Source: Cryobacterium levicorallinum (GTDB taxonomy: Bacteria; Actinomycetota; Actinomycetes; Actinomycetales; Microbacteriaceae). Taken from it: 64,000 nucleotides of DNA. The notes beneath the pieces are model-generated. The model had not been told where the DNA came from. It was given only the letters and a program-made list of their open reading frames with translations, and searched no databases. The DNA lies in NCBI RefSeq assembly GCF_004402405.1, contig NZ_SOFE01000001.1:149370-213369 (forward strand), written 5' to 3'. Shown here in pieces: positions 18,131 to 26,620 of the stretch (its first letter is position 1; each line of letters opens with the position of its first letter). The translations under genes and the position numbers were made by a program.

Positions 18131-18340
18131 GTGAAACACCTGACTTTCAACGTTTGCGCCATCGCGGGCCTCGGTTTCAGCGGGATGGCCGTGCTGCTGC
18201 TGGTGGGCAACCTGATCTCGGGCAATCAGTTCGTCGACTTCATTTTGCCGGCGGCCGTCGTTTCACTCGTGATCGGCGGCGCGTTCTCGGTGCGGGCGCG
18301 CCTGCTCTCCGCGAAGGGGAACGGGCCCAAAAAGCGCTAA
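18131..18340 (+). CDS. small membrane protein
   Basis: A 69-residue protein with two predicted transmembrane helices (about 5-27 and 35-55) and a basic tail ending GNGPKKR. It starts at GTG; no strong ribosome site is visible, but TAGCCT at 18096-18101 could be a -10 about 30 bases upstream. The stop overlaps the stop of the convergent NERD-like gene by 4 bp. I do not recognise the family. Codon usage is typical of the window, which supports a real gene, but the evidence is modest. Confidence 0.5.
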   Translation: MKHLTFNVCAIAGLGFSGMAVLLLVGNLISGNQFVDFILPAAVVSLVIGGAFSVRARLLSAKGNGPKKR

Positions 18341-19041
18341 TTCCGCACGGTACCGGGCCGCGGCAGGATAGACGGACGGATGCCCCAGGTCAGCGGGTTG
18401 TCGATGGCGGCGGCCAGTTCCATGCGTTCGATCGGACGCAGCACCTGCGGCCGGGAAGCCAGCCAGTGGCCCAGAGCGCGCGCCCCGAGAACCGCCACCG
18501 GAGCAGGACGACCCGGCGCCGCCCAACTCTGCCCAGTTTGGCCCGGGGCCCAGAGCGCGCGGGCGCCGAGCACGACAACGACGGGCTGCACCGCGGTGCG
18601 CAGCGGTACCCGCCCGCGGAGCAGCGTGGTGAGTCGTTGCGCGCCAGCCTCGGCGGTGGCCAGGTCGGGGGCCCGACGCCCCGCGACGTGCACGGTCTGG
18701 CGATACACCCAGGCGATCCGCCCGTCGCAGAGCTGCGCGTGCAGCGCAAAAACGCCGCCGGGGCCGACGATGAGCCACGCCGCACTTGGGCCGTCGCCGG
18801 TCAGGGCAGGCGAGGTGAATGCCGCCCAATGTTCGGGCAGCGTCTCCAGAAAGGTGTCGACGGCCAGCTCGCTGCGGGCTCGTGCCAGCGCCAGGTCGGT
18901 GGGCGTGGGTTCGGGTCGGCGCGGGGCGCGATCGAGCAGCCAGGCCAGGCCGGGTGTTGATCGAAGCGCTCCGGTGCGATTCGATTCGGGCAATTCCGGG
19001 GGCGTCGCGAAACGCCGCCGCGTGGAGAGTATGTGAGTCAT
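18337..19041 (-). CDS. degenerate NERD-like protein
   Basis: The 234-residue protein aligns with the neighbouring NERD protein through LIVGPGGVFAL (here 90-100) and a shared C-terminal pattern (xxWLxxRPQ...LxAAIDxPxTW). At the predicted active site the aspartate is A88 and the lysine is Q103, so nuclease chemistry is unlikely. There is no C-terminal membrane helix. The start ATG follows GAGGAG. It diverges from a secreted HNH nuclease. It could be a pseudo-enzyme binding partner or regulator of the active paralogue, or simply a decaying duplicate; its intact 705-bp frame argues against simple decay. Confidence 0.65.
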   Translation of the reverse strand: MTHILSTRRRFATPPELPESNRTGALRSTPGLAWLLDRAPRRPEPTPTDLALARARSELAVDTFLETLPEHWAAFTSPALTGDGPSAAWLIVGPGGVFALHAQLCDGRIAWVYRQTVHVAGRRAPDLATAEAGAQRLTTLLRGRVPLRTAVQPVVVVLGARALWAPGQTGQSWAAPGRPAPVAVLGARALGHWLASRPQVLRPIERMELAAAIDNPLTWGIRPSILPRPGTVRN

Positions 19042-19202
19042 GAGTGCTCCTCGCCGGGTTCTATATCCTGCCAGTGCGGCCCCCGAAAGAAGACCCCCAG
19101 AATGGGTGTCTTCTCATCAAACGGATGCCGCGGCCTGATCCGACGGCCGCGGCGCACGCCGTATATTCGAGGGGTCGTGCCTTTGCGGCCAGAAGGAGCA
19201 CC

Positions 19203-20114
19203 ATGGCCGTCCGTCGCCCGAAGAAGACTTTCGTGATCACGGCGGTGATCGTGGCCGCCCTCGCGGCGATTCTGGTGGGAACGTCGCTCGCGGGGACATC
19301 CGTTTCACCGGATCTGGCCGACACCGGAAGTTCCGCAAGTGCGACGCCATCAACGCATGCCACTGCGGAACCGGCCACCGCACAGCCAGCGCCCACGTCC
19401 GACTCCGCAGCCCTCGCCGTGCTCGCAACCCTGCCGGTAAAGGGTCGCGCGCCGAAAACCGGCTATGACCGCACGGAAAGCTTCGGATCAGCCTGGCAAG
19501 ACGTCGACCAGAACGGATGCGACACCCGCAACGACATCCTGGCCCGCGACCTGACCGTGCTCGTCATTGCGGGCGACTGCGAGGTGCAGAGCGGCACCCT
19601 GGTCGGGCCGTTCACGGGCCGGGCCATCGATTTTGTGCGGGGCCAGGCGACCTCCTCGCTCGTGCAGATCGACCACCTCGTTGCCCTGTCGAATGCCTGG
19701 CAGACCGGGGCTCAGCAACTGTCGCAGGAGCAGCGGGTGGCGTTGGCGAACGATCCGCTCAATCTGCTCGCCGTCGACGGCGTGACCAATTCGCGCAAGG
19801 GAGACGGCGACGCGGCCACCTGGCTGCCGCCGCTGAAAAGCTACCGGTGCACCTACGTGGCCCGGCAGATCTCGGTGAAGGCGACCTACGCGCTGTGGGT
19901 GACCGCGGCCGAGCGCGACGCGATGACGCGCATCCTCTCGGATTGCCCCGACGAGCTCGCGAGTACCGGTGAGTCTGCAGTCGTCACGCCGGTCGAGGTC
20001 TATTTTCAGAACTGCACCGCCGCTCGGGAGGCCGGCGCGGCGCCGGTGCACTCCGGCGAACCCTGCTACGGCAGCCACCTCGACCGCGACGGTGACGGAA
20101 CCGGCTGCGAATAG
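19203..20114 (+). CDS. secreted HNH endonuclease-family protein with excalibur domain
   Basis: The 303-residue protein begins with basic residues and a hydrophobic helix (about 9-30), so it is exported or membrane-anchored. A Ser/Thr/Ala/Pro-rich linker follows (about 35-75). The HNH core (about 90-245) contains VQIDHLVALSNAWQTGA, NDPLNLLAV and NSRKGDGDAATW, the D-H, N and N-K residues of DUF1524/GmrSD-type HNH proteins. The C-terminus is an excalibur calcium-binding motif (CYGSHLDRDGDGTGCE). The ATG at 19203 follows AGAAGGAG; a longer frame to 19044 lacks this. A role in extracellular DNA use or defence is inferred only. Confidence 0.85.
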   Translation: MAVRRPKKTFVITAVIVAALAAILVGTSLAGTSVSPDLADTGSSASATPSTHATAEPATAQPAPTSDSAALAVLATLPVKGRAPKTGYDRTESFGSAWQDVDQNGCDTRNDILARDLTVLVIAGDCEVQSGTLVGPFTGRAIDFVRGQATSSLVQIDHLVALSNAWQTGAQQLSQEQRVALANDPLNLLAVDGVTNSRKGDGDAATWLPPLKSYRCTYVARQISVKATYALWVTAAERDAMTRILSDCPDELASTGESAVVTPVEVYFQNCTAAREAGAAPVHSGEPCYGSHLDRDGDGTGCE

Positions 20115-20121
20115 TCTCGGG

Positions 20122-21549
20122 CTAGGCGCGTGCCAGGGGTAGCGTCAGGACGAAGCGCGCACCCGTCGCGACCGGTTCGAGGCACTCGAGCGTACCGCCG
20201 TGCGCGCGGGCGAGGGCAAGGGCGATCGACAGGCCGAGGCCGGAGCCGCCGCGATTGCTGGCCCGTGACGGGTCGAGGCGCACGAACCGTTCGAAGATGC
20301 GCTCGCGGTCTGGCGCGGGAACGCCGGCGCCGGAGTCGTTGACCTCCAGCCGGGCGGTGCCATCAACGATTGCCAGGCTGGTGCGGATGCTGCCACCCGG
20401 CTCGGTCGCAGTGCGCGCGTTCCCGAGCAGGTTGGTCACGATCTGCGCCAGGCGCTGGGCGTCACCGCTCACCCAAACCTCGGCCGCGACCGCGAGGTCG
20501 AATTCGCGGCTGGCCCCGAGCATCCGCTGCTCGGCAACGACGTCGCGGGTGAGCGCGGACAGGTCGACCGGTTCGAAGGCCGCGCCCTCATCGCCCTGGT
20601 CCAACCGGGTCATCAGCAGCAGGTCATCGACCAGTCGGGCAGCCCTCTGGGTCTGCTGAATCATGCCGACCGTGAGGCTCTCGCGCTCAGCGCGGGCCGG
20701 ATTGTCGCGCAGCAGCGTTTCAGCGCTGGCCTGCAGGCCAGCAACCGGGGTGCGCAGTTCGTGCGAGACATCGGCGAGAAGCCGGCGCATCCGTTCCTCG
20801 GCGGCAGCCGCGACCTGCGCGGCATCACGGGCCGTGATTTCTGCGGCCTGCGCATCGGCCGCGGCCTGGCGAGAGGTGTTTTCGGCGGTTTCGAGCGCCT
20901 GCAGCATGTCGTCGAAGGCGCCGGCGGTGCGCCCGATCTCGGTGCGCGGATTGCTCGGGCGCAGCCGGCCGCCGCGCCCTCCCTGGGTGATGGCGAGCGC
21001 GAGCTCGGTCATGCGGGTCAGTGGGCGCAGCGCCACCCCGACCACACCGGTCAGCAGCAGCCCGGTGACGACAATCGTGAGCGCACCGGCGACGACCTCG
21101 ATCGTGCGCAGCTGGGCCAGGGCCGCGTCGATGCCGGCCTCACTCGAGCTGAGGGTGAGGGTTCCGCCGGCCACGGTCTGGGTGACCGAGAGGCGGTCGC
21201 CGCTTTGGGTGACGACGGCGCCCGGCACGGTCTCGGCGTGCGGCGGAGCGCCAGGGCCGCGGTCACCGCGGGGAGTGGGATCGGTGCGGCCATAGACGGT
21301 GTCGCCGCCGACCGAGTAGGTCACGGTGACGTCATCGCCGGTCAGCCGGTTGGCCAGGCTCTGCGCCGCCAGACCTTCCTCGGCCAGAATCTGCGCGTAG
21401 CCGGCCCGGTCGATCAGGCGCTGCTGCAGGTCGGCCCGCAGCTGACCGCCGAGCACGACGTTGATCAGAATACCGACCGTGACCAGCACAATCGTGAGCA
21501 TCGCCAGAACAGCGGCGACGACTCGCAATCGTAGGGACGTGGTCCGCAT
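20122..21549 (-). CDS. two-component sensor histidine kinase
   Basis: The 475-residue kinase has two membrane helices (about 8-32 and 152-175) around an extracellular sensor domain of about 120 residues, a HAMP linker (about 175-230), a coiled Ala-rich segment, a HisKA domain with the phosphoacceptor in SHELRTPVAG (about residue 262) and a HATPase domain (N box LGNARTATE, G boxes DSGAGVP and GGSGLGLSIA). It is encoded 77 bp after its response regulator on the same strand. The adjacent surface proteins on the opposite strand are plausible targets. The signal is unknown. Confidence 0.93.
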   Translation of the reverse strand: MRTTSLRLRVVAAVLAMLTIVLVTVGILINVVLGGQLRADLQQRLIDRAGYAQILAEEGLAAQSLANRLTGDDVTVTYSVGGDTVYGRTDPTPRGDRGPGAPPHAETVPGAVVTQSGDRLSVTQTVAGGTLTLSSSEAGIDAALAQLRTIEVVAGALTIVVTGLLLTGVVGVALRPLTRMTELALAITQGGRGGRLRPSNPRTEIGRTAGAFDDMLQALETAENTSRQAAADAQAAEITARDAAQVAAAAEERMRRLLADVSHELRTPVAGLQASAETLLRDNPARAERESLTVGMIQQTQRAARLVDDLLLMTRLDQGDEGAAFEPVDLSALTRDVVAEQRMLGASREFDLAVAAEVWVSGDAQRLAQIVTNLLGNARTATEPGGSIRTSLAIVDGTARLEVNDSGAGVPAPDRERIFERFVRLDPSRASNRGGSGLGLSIALALARAHGGTLECLEPVATGARFVLTLPLARA

Positions 21550-21626
21550 GAGGGGTGCTTTCTAATGGGAGCGGGAGATAAACGGATGCGGCGAGCAAGC
21601 GGCATCCGCTGGCCGAGACGAGCCGG

Positions 21627-22301
21627 TCAGCCCGTGAGGCGGTAGCCGATTCCGCGCACGGTGTGGATGAGGCGCGGACCGTTGGCGTCGAGTTTGCGGC
21701 GCAGGGTACTCACGTACGCCTCGACCAGGTTGGGGTCGTAGTCGTCGTAGCCCCAGACCTGGGTGAGGATCTGGGTTTTGGAGATGGTGCGGCCGCGGTT
21801 GTGCACGAGGTAGGTGAGCAGGCGGCGTTCGGTCGCGGTGAGGTCGATCAGCTGACCGGCCCGGGTGGCTGTGGCGGCCTCCTCATCGACGACGAGGTCG
21901 GCGACCTGCATGGTCGGTGAGACCAGGCGGCCGGTGCGGCGGAGCACGGCGGTGACGCGGGCAACCAGCTCGGCCAGCACGAACGGTTTCATGATGTAGT
22001 CGTCGGCACCGGCCTCAAAGGCGGCGAGCCGGTCATCGACCGCGTCGCGGGCGGTCACGAACAACACCGGGGTGTTGCCGGCTTCCCGTAGCCGCTGGGC
22101 CAGGTGCAGGCCGTTTTCACCGGGCAGCATAATGTCGAGCACCGCGGCATCCGGTCGAAAGCGGGCGATGCGTTCGGCGAAATTCGTGCCGTCCGGCGCG
22201 GTATCGACCACGAACCCGGCCTGAGTGAGGGCTTGGCCGATCGCGGTGCGCAGCACGTCTTCATCTTCGATGACGAGGACGCGGGCAGGTTCGGTGGGCA
22301 C
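21627..22301 (-). CDS. OmpR/PhoB-family response regulator
   Basis: The 224-residue protein has a receiver domain (about 7-118) with the acidic pair near residues 12-13, phosphoacceptor D56 in AAVLDIMLPG, T83 in FVTAR and K105 in YIMKPF, then a winged-helix DNA-binding domain (about 128-222, LTATERRLLTYLVHNRG...YVSTLRRKLD). GTG start; CACTGT lies exactly six bases before it, so the transcript may be leaderless. First gene of the regulator-kinase operon and divergent, over 145 bp, from a DUF5666-like membrane protein gene it may control. Confidence 0.94.
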   Translation of the reverse strand: MPTEPARVLVIEDEDVLRTAIGQALTQAGFVVDTAPDGTNFAERIARFRPDAAVLDIMLPGENGLHLAQRLREAGNTPVLFVTARDAVDDRLAAFEAGADDYIMKPFVLAELVARVTAVLRRTGRLVSPTMQVADLVVDEEAATATRAGQLIDLTATERRLLTYLVHNRGRTISKTQILTQVWGYDDYDPNLVEAYVSTLRRKLDANGPRLIHTVRGIGYRLTG

Positions 22302-22446
22302 GGTTTAACAGTGCGGGGCCAAGCTGAGCGTTTGCTATGCGCCGGCTGACCGTTTGGCGGCGTCGGGCGGGATTCAGTTCGTCTTCAGATTCGCGCCAGA
22401 AGCTAAAAACAGATCCCCCACTCACTTCACTTCGTCAGGAGACAGC

Positions 22447-23394
22447 ATGACCCGCACCAACGATTCCCAGCCCACCGATCCCGCCGACGGTGCCGACGAC
22501 ACCGTCGAGCCCCGCACCACGCCCGACGCCTTGGACACCAGCGCGGACACGACAGACACTAAGAAGACAGACACTGCCCAGTCCAGTACCGATACCGCCG
22601 CGACCGAGGCCTTCGACGCGCAGTCGGACCTGCCGTACGACGCGCAGCAGACCCTGCCCTTTGACTCCAACGCGACTGTTCCCCTAATTGGAACGCCGGT
22701 CGACGCGAACGCGACGGTTCCGTTCGCGGCAGCCTCAACCGGCTACGCCACTCCGAGCGCACCCTTCGATCCCGCCGCGCCGAAGCCCCGCGCCTGGTAC
22801 CGCAAGCCGGTCGCTATCGGCGGAGTCGCCGCCGCGGTCATCATCCTCGGTGGCGCCGGAATAGGCTTCGGCATTGCCGCGAATTCCGGTTCGAACGCCG
22901 AACTTGCGTCGAACAATTCCCGCATTTCCGATGGCCCCGGACACGGCGGCTCCGACTCTGACGGCGGCCCGGGGTCGTCCACCGGAAGGGCCGGCCTCGA
23001 CGCTTCCGGTCCGAGCATCTCGGGCACCGTGCTGACCGTGTCGGGCGACACCATCACGATCACCGACAACGACGGGTTCGTGCGCACGATCAACGTCACC
23101 GACGACACCGAGTACGGCGACGGGCTTGCGGCCGACCTCGAAGATGGCACCGAAATTCGCGCCACCGGAACGGTCAATGACGATGACACGAGCCTCGATG
23201 CGACGTCGATCACCACAGCCTCGGCGGGCCATGGCATCGACGGCGGTATGGGTGATCCCGGCATCGGTGGTCCCGGCATGGGCGGCGGTCACGGCGGCCC
23301 CCGGGGAGCGGATGTCGGCACCAGCGTCACCCCGCCGACCGACGGCACCGCACCCGTCGCCCCGACCGACACCCCGAGCACGCCCGCCGCGTAA
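22447..23394 (+). CDS. membrane-anchored DUF5666-like surface protein
   Basis: The 315-residue protein has an acidic, Thr/Asp-rich cytoplasmic N-terminus (about 1-115) with repeated pseudo-motifs (DAQQTLPFDSNATVP then PVDANATVPFA), one transmembrane helix (about 120-143) and an extracellular part. Residues about 195-265 contain ISGTVLTVSGDTITITDNDGF, the beta-strand pattern of DUF5666/OB-like domains. Gly-rich and Pro/Thr-rich tails follow. The ATG follows TCAGGAGACAGC. It diverges from the response regulator of a two-component system, a common arrangement for its targets. Biochemical function is unknown. Confidence 0.75.
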   Translation: MTRTNDSQPTDPADGADDTVEPRTTPDALDTSADTTDTKKTDTAQSSTDTAATEAFDAQSDLPYDAQQTLPFDSNATVPLIGTPVDANATVPFAAASTGYATPSAPFDPAAPKPRAWYRKPVAIGGVAAAVIILGGAGIGFGIAANSGSNAELASNNSRISDGPGHGGSDSDGGPGSSTGRAGLDASGPSISGTVLTVSGDTITITDNDGFVRTINVTDDTEYGDGLAADLEDGTEIRATGTVNDDDTSLDATSITTASAGHGIDGGMGDPGIGGPGMGGGHGGPRGADVGTSVTPPTDGTAPVAPTDTPSTPAA

Positions 23395-23411
23395 CCGCTC
23401 ACCGTTTTGCG

Positions 23412-23449
23412 CCGCTCGGCGGCCCCTCGCCGGGCCGCCGAGCGGTTTC
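23412..23449 (+). terminator. intrinsic terminator
   Basis: A perfect 14-bp GC-rich stem (23412-23425 with 23432-23445), 6-base loop and following TTTCT lie 17 bp after the stop of the DUF5666-like gene. Confidence 0.85.
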
Positions 23450-23634
23450 TATTGCCGCCGGGCGGGCAGCTTCAGCCAGGGAATTGGGCCTCCTGACTGG
23501 CGACCAGTGAATAGGTTATGGCTTGCTCTCTCACATTAGGGGGTGTACATTGCTTCGCTTATGCTGAACCTAGCAACTTGGGCACGGCCGTTCGGTCTCC
23601 GGCTTCTGGGGGCACCGACGTAAGGCACTGCACC

Positions 23635-24222
23635 ATGAACAAGAAGAATATTCTCATCGCCACCGCCGCTGGCGTGGTTCTGATCCTCGGCGGCGCTGGC
23701 ATTGCCCTCGCCGTGAGCGACAACGACAACGACGGCCCCCTTACCGGTGAGACCCTCGACCGCGCCAGCAACGCCGCCCTGGCCGAGGTCGGCCCCGGCA
23801 CCGTGACGAACGCCGACCGCAACGACGACGGCGGAAGCGCCTACGACCTCGAGGTGCGTCTGGACGACGGCACGACCGTCGACGTTGAGCTCAACGACGC
23901 CTTCGACGTGGTTTGGGTCGGCGATTACGACACCGACGACAGCAACTCATCCTCGTCGAGCGCCGCCCCGAGCGCTTCCGCAATCGCCACTCCGAGTGCC
24001 ACGGCCGACACCGGCTCCGCCGACCAGGCCGCCAGCGACCGTGCCAGCGCGGAGGCCGCAGCCCTCGCCGCGATCGGCAGCGGTCGCGTCACCGACTTCG
24101 ACCGCGATGACGACTGGGACCACCTCTACGAGGTTGAGGTCACCCTCGACAACGGCGACGACCGGGACGTCGACCTCGACGCCAACTTCGTCGTCGTGAG
24201 CATCGACGACGTTCTGCAGTAA
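23635..24222 (+). CDS. exported protein with two PepSY-like repeats
   Basis: The 195-residue protein has an N-terminal signal/anchor helix (about 5-26). Two similar acidic repeats follow, about 37-95 (SNAALAEVGPGTVTNADRNDDGG...YDLEVRLDDGTTVDVELNDAFDVV) and about 130-193 (AEAAALAAIGSGRVTDFDRDDDW...YEVEVTLDNGDDRDVDLDANFVVV), separated by a Ser/Ala linker. This is the PepSY pattern. PepSY proteins often modulate proteases or sense the envelope and are frequently under two-component control, which fits the nearby kinase pair. The ATG at 23635 was chosen because the hydrophobic leader begins there; the ribosome site is weak. Confidence 0.78.
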   Translation: MNKKNILIATAAGVVLILGGAGIALAVSDNDNDGPLTGETLDRASNAALAEVGPGTVTNADRNDDGGSAYDLEVRLDDGTTVDVELNDAFDVVWVGDYDTDDSNSSSSSAAPSASAIATPSATADTGSADQAASDRASAEAAALAAIGSGRVTDFDRDDDWDHLYEVEVTLDNGDDRDVDLDANFVVVSIDDVLQ

Positions 24223-24234
24223 TTCCCTTTTTTC

Positions 24235-24270
24235 CGTGAAGCGCTGAGCGAATTCGCTCAGCGCTTCACG
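24235..24270. terminator. perfect hairpin between convergent genes
   Basis: CGTGAAGCGCTGAGCG (24235-24250) and its exact complement (24255-24270) enclose an AATT loop, between the PepSY gene and rraA. Only CGTTTAA follows on the + strand, so the U-tract is weak. Confidence 0.6.
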
Positions 24271-24281
24271 CGTTTAAGGGG

Positions 24282-24749
24282 TCAGCGCTCGACCAGAATG
24301 CCGTCCTCGTCGCAGTACACCGTGCGCCCGGGGGTGAAGACGACGCCGGCGATCTCGACGACGGCATCCGCTACCCCCGAACCGGTCTTGGAACTCTTGC
24401 GCGGGTTGCTGCCGAGGGCCTTGACTCCGAGGTCGAGGGCTCCGATGGCGACCCGGTCGCGCACGGCGCCGTTAATGATCGCGCCAGACCAGCCGTTCGC
24501 CACGGCGAGGTCGGCGATCATGTCGCCCATGAGCGCTGAGCCCAGCGAACCACCCCCGTCGATGACGAGCACGGCGCCGTCGCCCGGCGTGGACAGGATC
24601 GACTTGAGCAGCGCATTGTCCTCGAAGCAGGTGACCGTGCGAATCGGGCCGCTGAACCGGGCCCGCCCGCCGATCGTCTGAAACTGCAGGGGTACGGATT
24701 GCAGCTCGTCGCCACGTTCGTCGTACAAATCGGCGGTCAACACGGTCAT
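24282..24749 (-). CDS. rraA: RraA-family protein (RNase E inhibitor / HMG aldolase fold)
   Basis: The 155-residue protein begins [12 protein letters not shown] and carries [22 protein letters not shown] and the metal/substrate loop [11 protein letters not shown]...[18 protein letters not shown]. It is full length for RraA. In E. coli RraA inhibits RNase E; many actinobacterial relatives are instead 4-hydroxy-4-methyl-2-oxoglutarate/oxaloacetate decarboxylases, and the R-D residues needed for that chemistry are present in GAVRDR. Which activity applies cannot be decided here. The ATG follows CTGGAGGAACA. It lies 62 bp downstream of an ABC operon on the same strand and may be cotranscribed. Confidence 0.88.
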   Translation of the reverse strand: MTVLTADLYDERGDELQSVPLQFQTIGGRARFSGPIRTVTCFEDNALLKSILSTPGDGAVLVIDGGGSLGSALMGDMIADLAVANGWSGAIINGAVRDRVAIGALDLGVKALGSNPRKSSKTGSGVADAVVEIAGVVFTPGRTVYCDEDGILVER

Positions 24750-24811
24750 TGTTCCTCCAGGGTTTCGTTGCTTACAGAGTAGGCCCCGGTCAAGCGTGCG
24801 CGTCCACCGAG

Positions 24812-25618
24812 CTACATGACGCTGTCGAGGAATGCCTTGGTGCGCGGATTCTGCGGATGGTCGAGCACGCTCGCTGGCGGCCCGCTCTCCACGACGACCC
24901 CGCCGTCCATGAACACGACCTCGTCGGCGGCACCGCGGGCGAAGCCGATCTCGTGGGTGACCACGACCATCGTCATGCCATCGGCGGCGAGCGCCCGCAT
25001 CACATCGAGCACATCACCGACCAGCTCCGGGTCGAGCGCGCTCGTCGGCTCATCGAACAGCAACAGCTTCGGATCCATGGCCAGGGCGCGGGCGATCGCG
25101 ACGCGCTGCTGCTGCCCGCCTGAGAGTTGCGCGGGGTACGACTGCGCCAGGTCGGCGAGTCCGACCCGGTCGAGCAGCTCCCGGCCGCGAGCCAGGGCGG
25201 CCGGCTTGGCCAGCCCGCGCACCCCGATCGGCGCCGCCGTGATGTTCTCGAGGGCGGTCATGTGCGGGAACAGGTTGAATCGTTGGAACACCATGCCGAT
25301 GCCGCCGCGCTGCTTGGCGACCTCGCGCCGGTTCATCTCGAAGATGCGGCCGTGTCTGGCCGCATAGCCGATGAGTTCGCCGTCGACGGAGATGCGGCCG
25401 CCGTCGATGCGCTCGAGATGGTTGATGCAGCGCAGAAACGTGCTCTTGCCGGAGCCGGATGGCCCGAGCAGGCACATCACCTGCCCGGCCGCGACCTCGA
25501 GCGAGATGCCCTTGAGTACCTCGACACCACCGAAACTCTTGCGAACCTTGCGCGCGCTCAACAAGGGTGCAGAAACGGATGCCGTCGGTACGGCTGTTGT
25601 GACGCGCGTATCGGTCAT
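24812..25618 (-). CDS. amino-acid ABC transporter ATP-binding protein
   Basis: The 268-residue ATPase shows Walker [10 protein letters not shown] (52-60), Q-loop [15 protein letters not shown], signature [15 protein letters not shown], Walker [15 protein letters not shown] and the switch histidine in [10 protein letters not shown], all typical of polar amino-acid importers (GlnQ/HisP type). The start overlaps the permease stop as ATGA, so translation is coupled. Last gene of an importer set (binding protein, permease, ATPase) that follows a racemase and an acyltransferase gene, which suggests import of the amino acids those enzymes process. Confidence 0.94.
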   Translation of the reverse strand: MTDTRVTTAVPTASVSAPLLSARKVRKSFGGVEVLKGISLEVAAGQVMCLLGPSGSGKSTFLRCINHLERIDGGRISVDGELIGYAARHGRIFEMNRREVAKQRGGIGMVFQRFNLFPHMTALENITAAPIGVRGLAKPAALARGRELLDRVGLADLAQSYPAQLSGGQQQRVAIARALAMDPKLLLFDEPTSALDPELVGDVLDVMRALAADGMTMVVVTHEIGFARGAADEVVFMDGGVVVESGPPASVLDHPQNPRTKAFLDSVM

Positions 25619-26616
25619 GGGGCATCCGCTCTCGGTGTGGTCGGGCGGGGCGTTGGGCGCAGGACCGCCCAGACCCGTCCGAGTGGGGTCGGCGGCAGCG
25701 TGCGGGCGTTGCCGCGGCCGTAGTGGCGTTCCAGGTAGTACTGCGGAATTGACAGCACCGAGGTGAGAAACAGATACCAGCAGCTGACGACCACGAGCAG
25801 TTCGACCTGGCGCAGGTTCTGCGAGGAGATCTGGGTGGCGACCGTGTACACCTCGAGTACCGCGATCACCGAGAGCAGCGAGGTGTTCTTGAGCATCGAG
25901 ATGGTCTCGTTGCCCATCGGCGGAATAATCACCCGCATCGCCTGTGGCAGCACAACCTTGAACAGGGTGAAGGTGGGGCTCATACCGACCGAGTAGGCGG
26001 CCTCGTACTGGCCTTCGTCGACCGAGAGCATTCCGGCACGCACGATTTCGGCCGAGTACGCGGCCTGGTTAAGGGTGAGCGCGAGGAGCCCCGCGACAAA
26101 GGCTGGAATCAGCGTGTTCGTATCGACCGAGAACAGGCTGAAGTCGGTGAACGGAATTCCGAGCGTGATCTGCGCATAGAGCAGCCCGAGGTAGCCCCAG
26201 AATACGATCTGAATCAACAGCGGCGTGCCGCGAAAAGCCCAGACGTACAGCCAGGACAGCGCGTTCATCACCGGGTTGTTGGAGAGCCGCATGACGGCCA
26301 GCAGCACGGCGAGCACCGTCGACACGACCATCGACACGACGGTGAGCACGAGCGTGAGTACGACGCCGTCGAGAATGCGCCGGTCGAAGATGAACTCGTT
26401 GATGGTCGGATGGTTCACATTGTCGTTCTGCCACAGCGACACGGCGACTCCGGCGAACGCGAGCAGGAGCAGCACCGCGATGACCCAACGCCACGGATGC
26501 CGCAGTGGCACCGCGTCGATGTCGTCAGGGTCGCGCGCCACTGGGGCTCGCGGGTTGAGCGGGTCCGGATCGCGAGAGTCTCTTTCGCGGGTGGCCACGG
26601 CGCGTGGGTTCGGCAT
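25615..26616 (-). CDS. amino-acid ABC transporter permease
   Basis: The 333-residue membrane protein has one N-terminal helix (about 38-58) and then a HisM-type permease domain (about 85-305). The EAA loop lies in [29 protein letters not shown], which contacts the ATPase. The N-terminal 35 residues and the C-terminal 40 are hydrophilic. The ATG at 26616 lies 4 bp after the binding-protein stop; the open frame extends to 26895 only across that gene. A second permease of the same architecture is encoded at 54163-55182. Confidence 0.92.
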   Translation of the reverse strand: MPNPRAVATRERDSRDPDPLNPRAPVARDPDDIDAVPLRHPWRWVIAVLLLLAFAGVAVSLWQNDNVNHPTINEFIFDRRILDGVVLTLVLTVVSMVVSTVLAVLLAVMRLSNNPVMNALSWLYVWAFRGTPLLIQIVFWGYLGLLYAQITLGIPFTDFSLFSVDTNTLIPAFVAGLLALTLNQAAYSAEIVRAGMLSVDEGQYEAAYSVGMSPTFTLFKVVLPQAMRVIIPPMGNETISMLKNTSLLSVIAVLEVYTVATQISSQNLRQVELLVVVSCWYLFLTSVLSIPQYYLERHYGRGNARTLPPTPLGRVWAVLRPTPRPTTPRADAP

Positions 26617-26620
26617 CAGG

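Noticed and set aside
19088-19112. Hairpin GAAGAC...GTCTTC upstream of the HNH gene as a terminator
   Set aside because: It has an internal mismatch and no U-tract, and lies in a divergent promoter region where a terminator is not expected.
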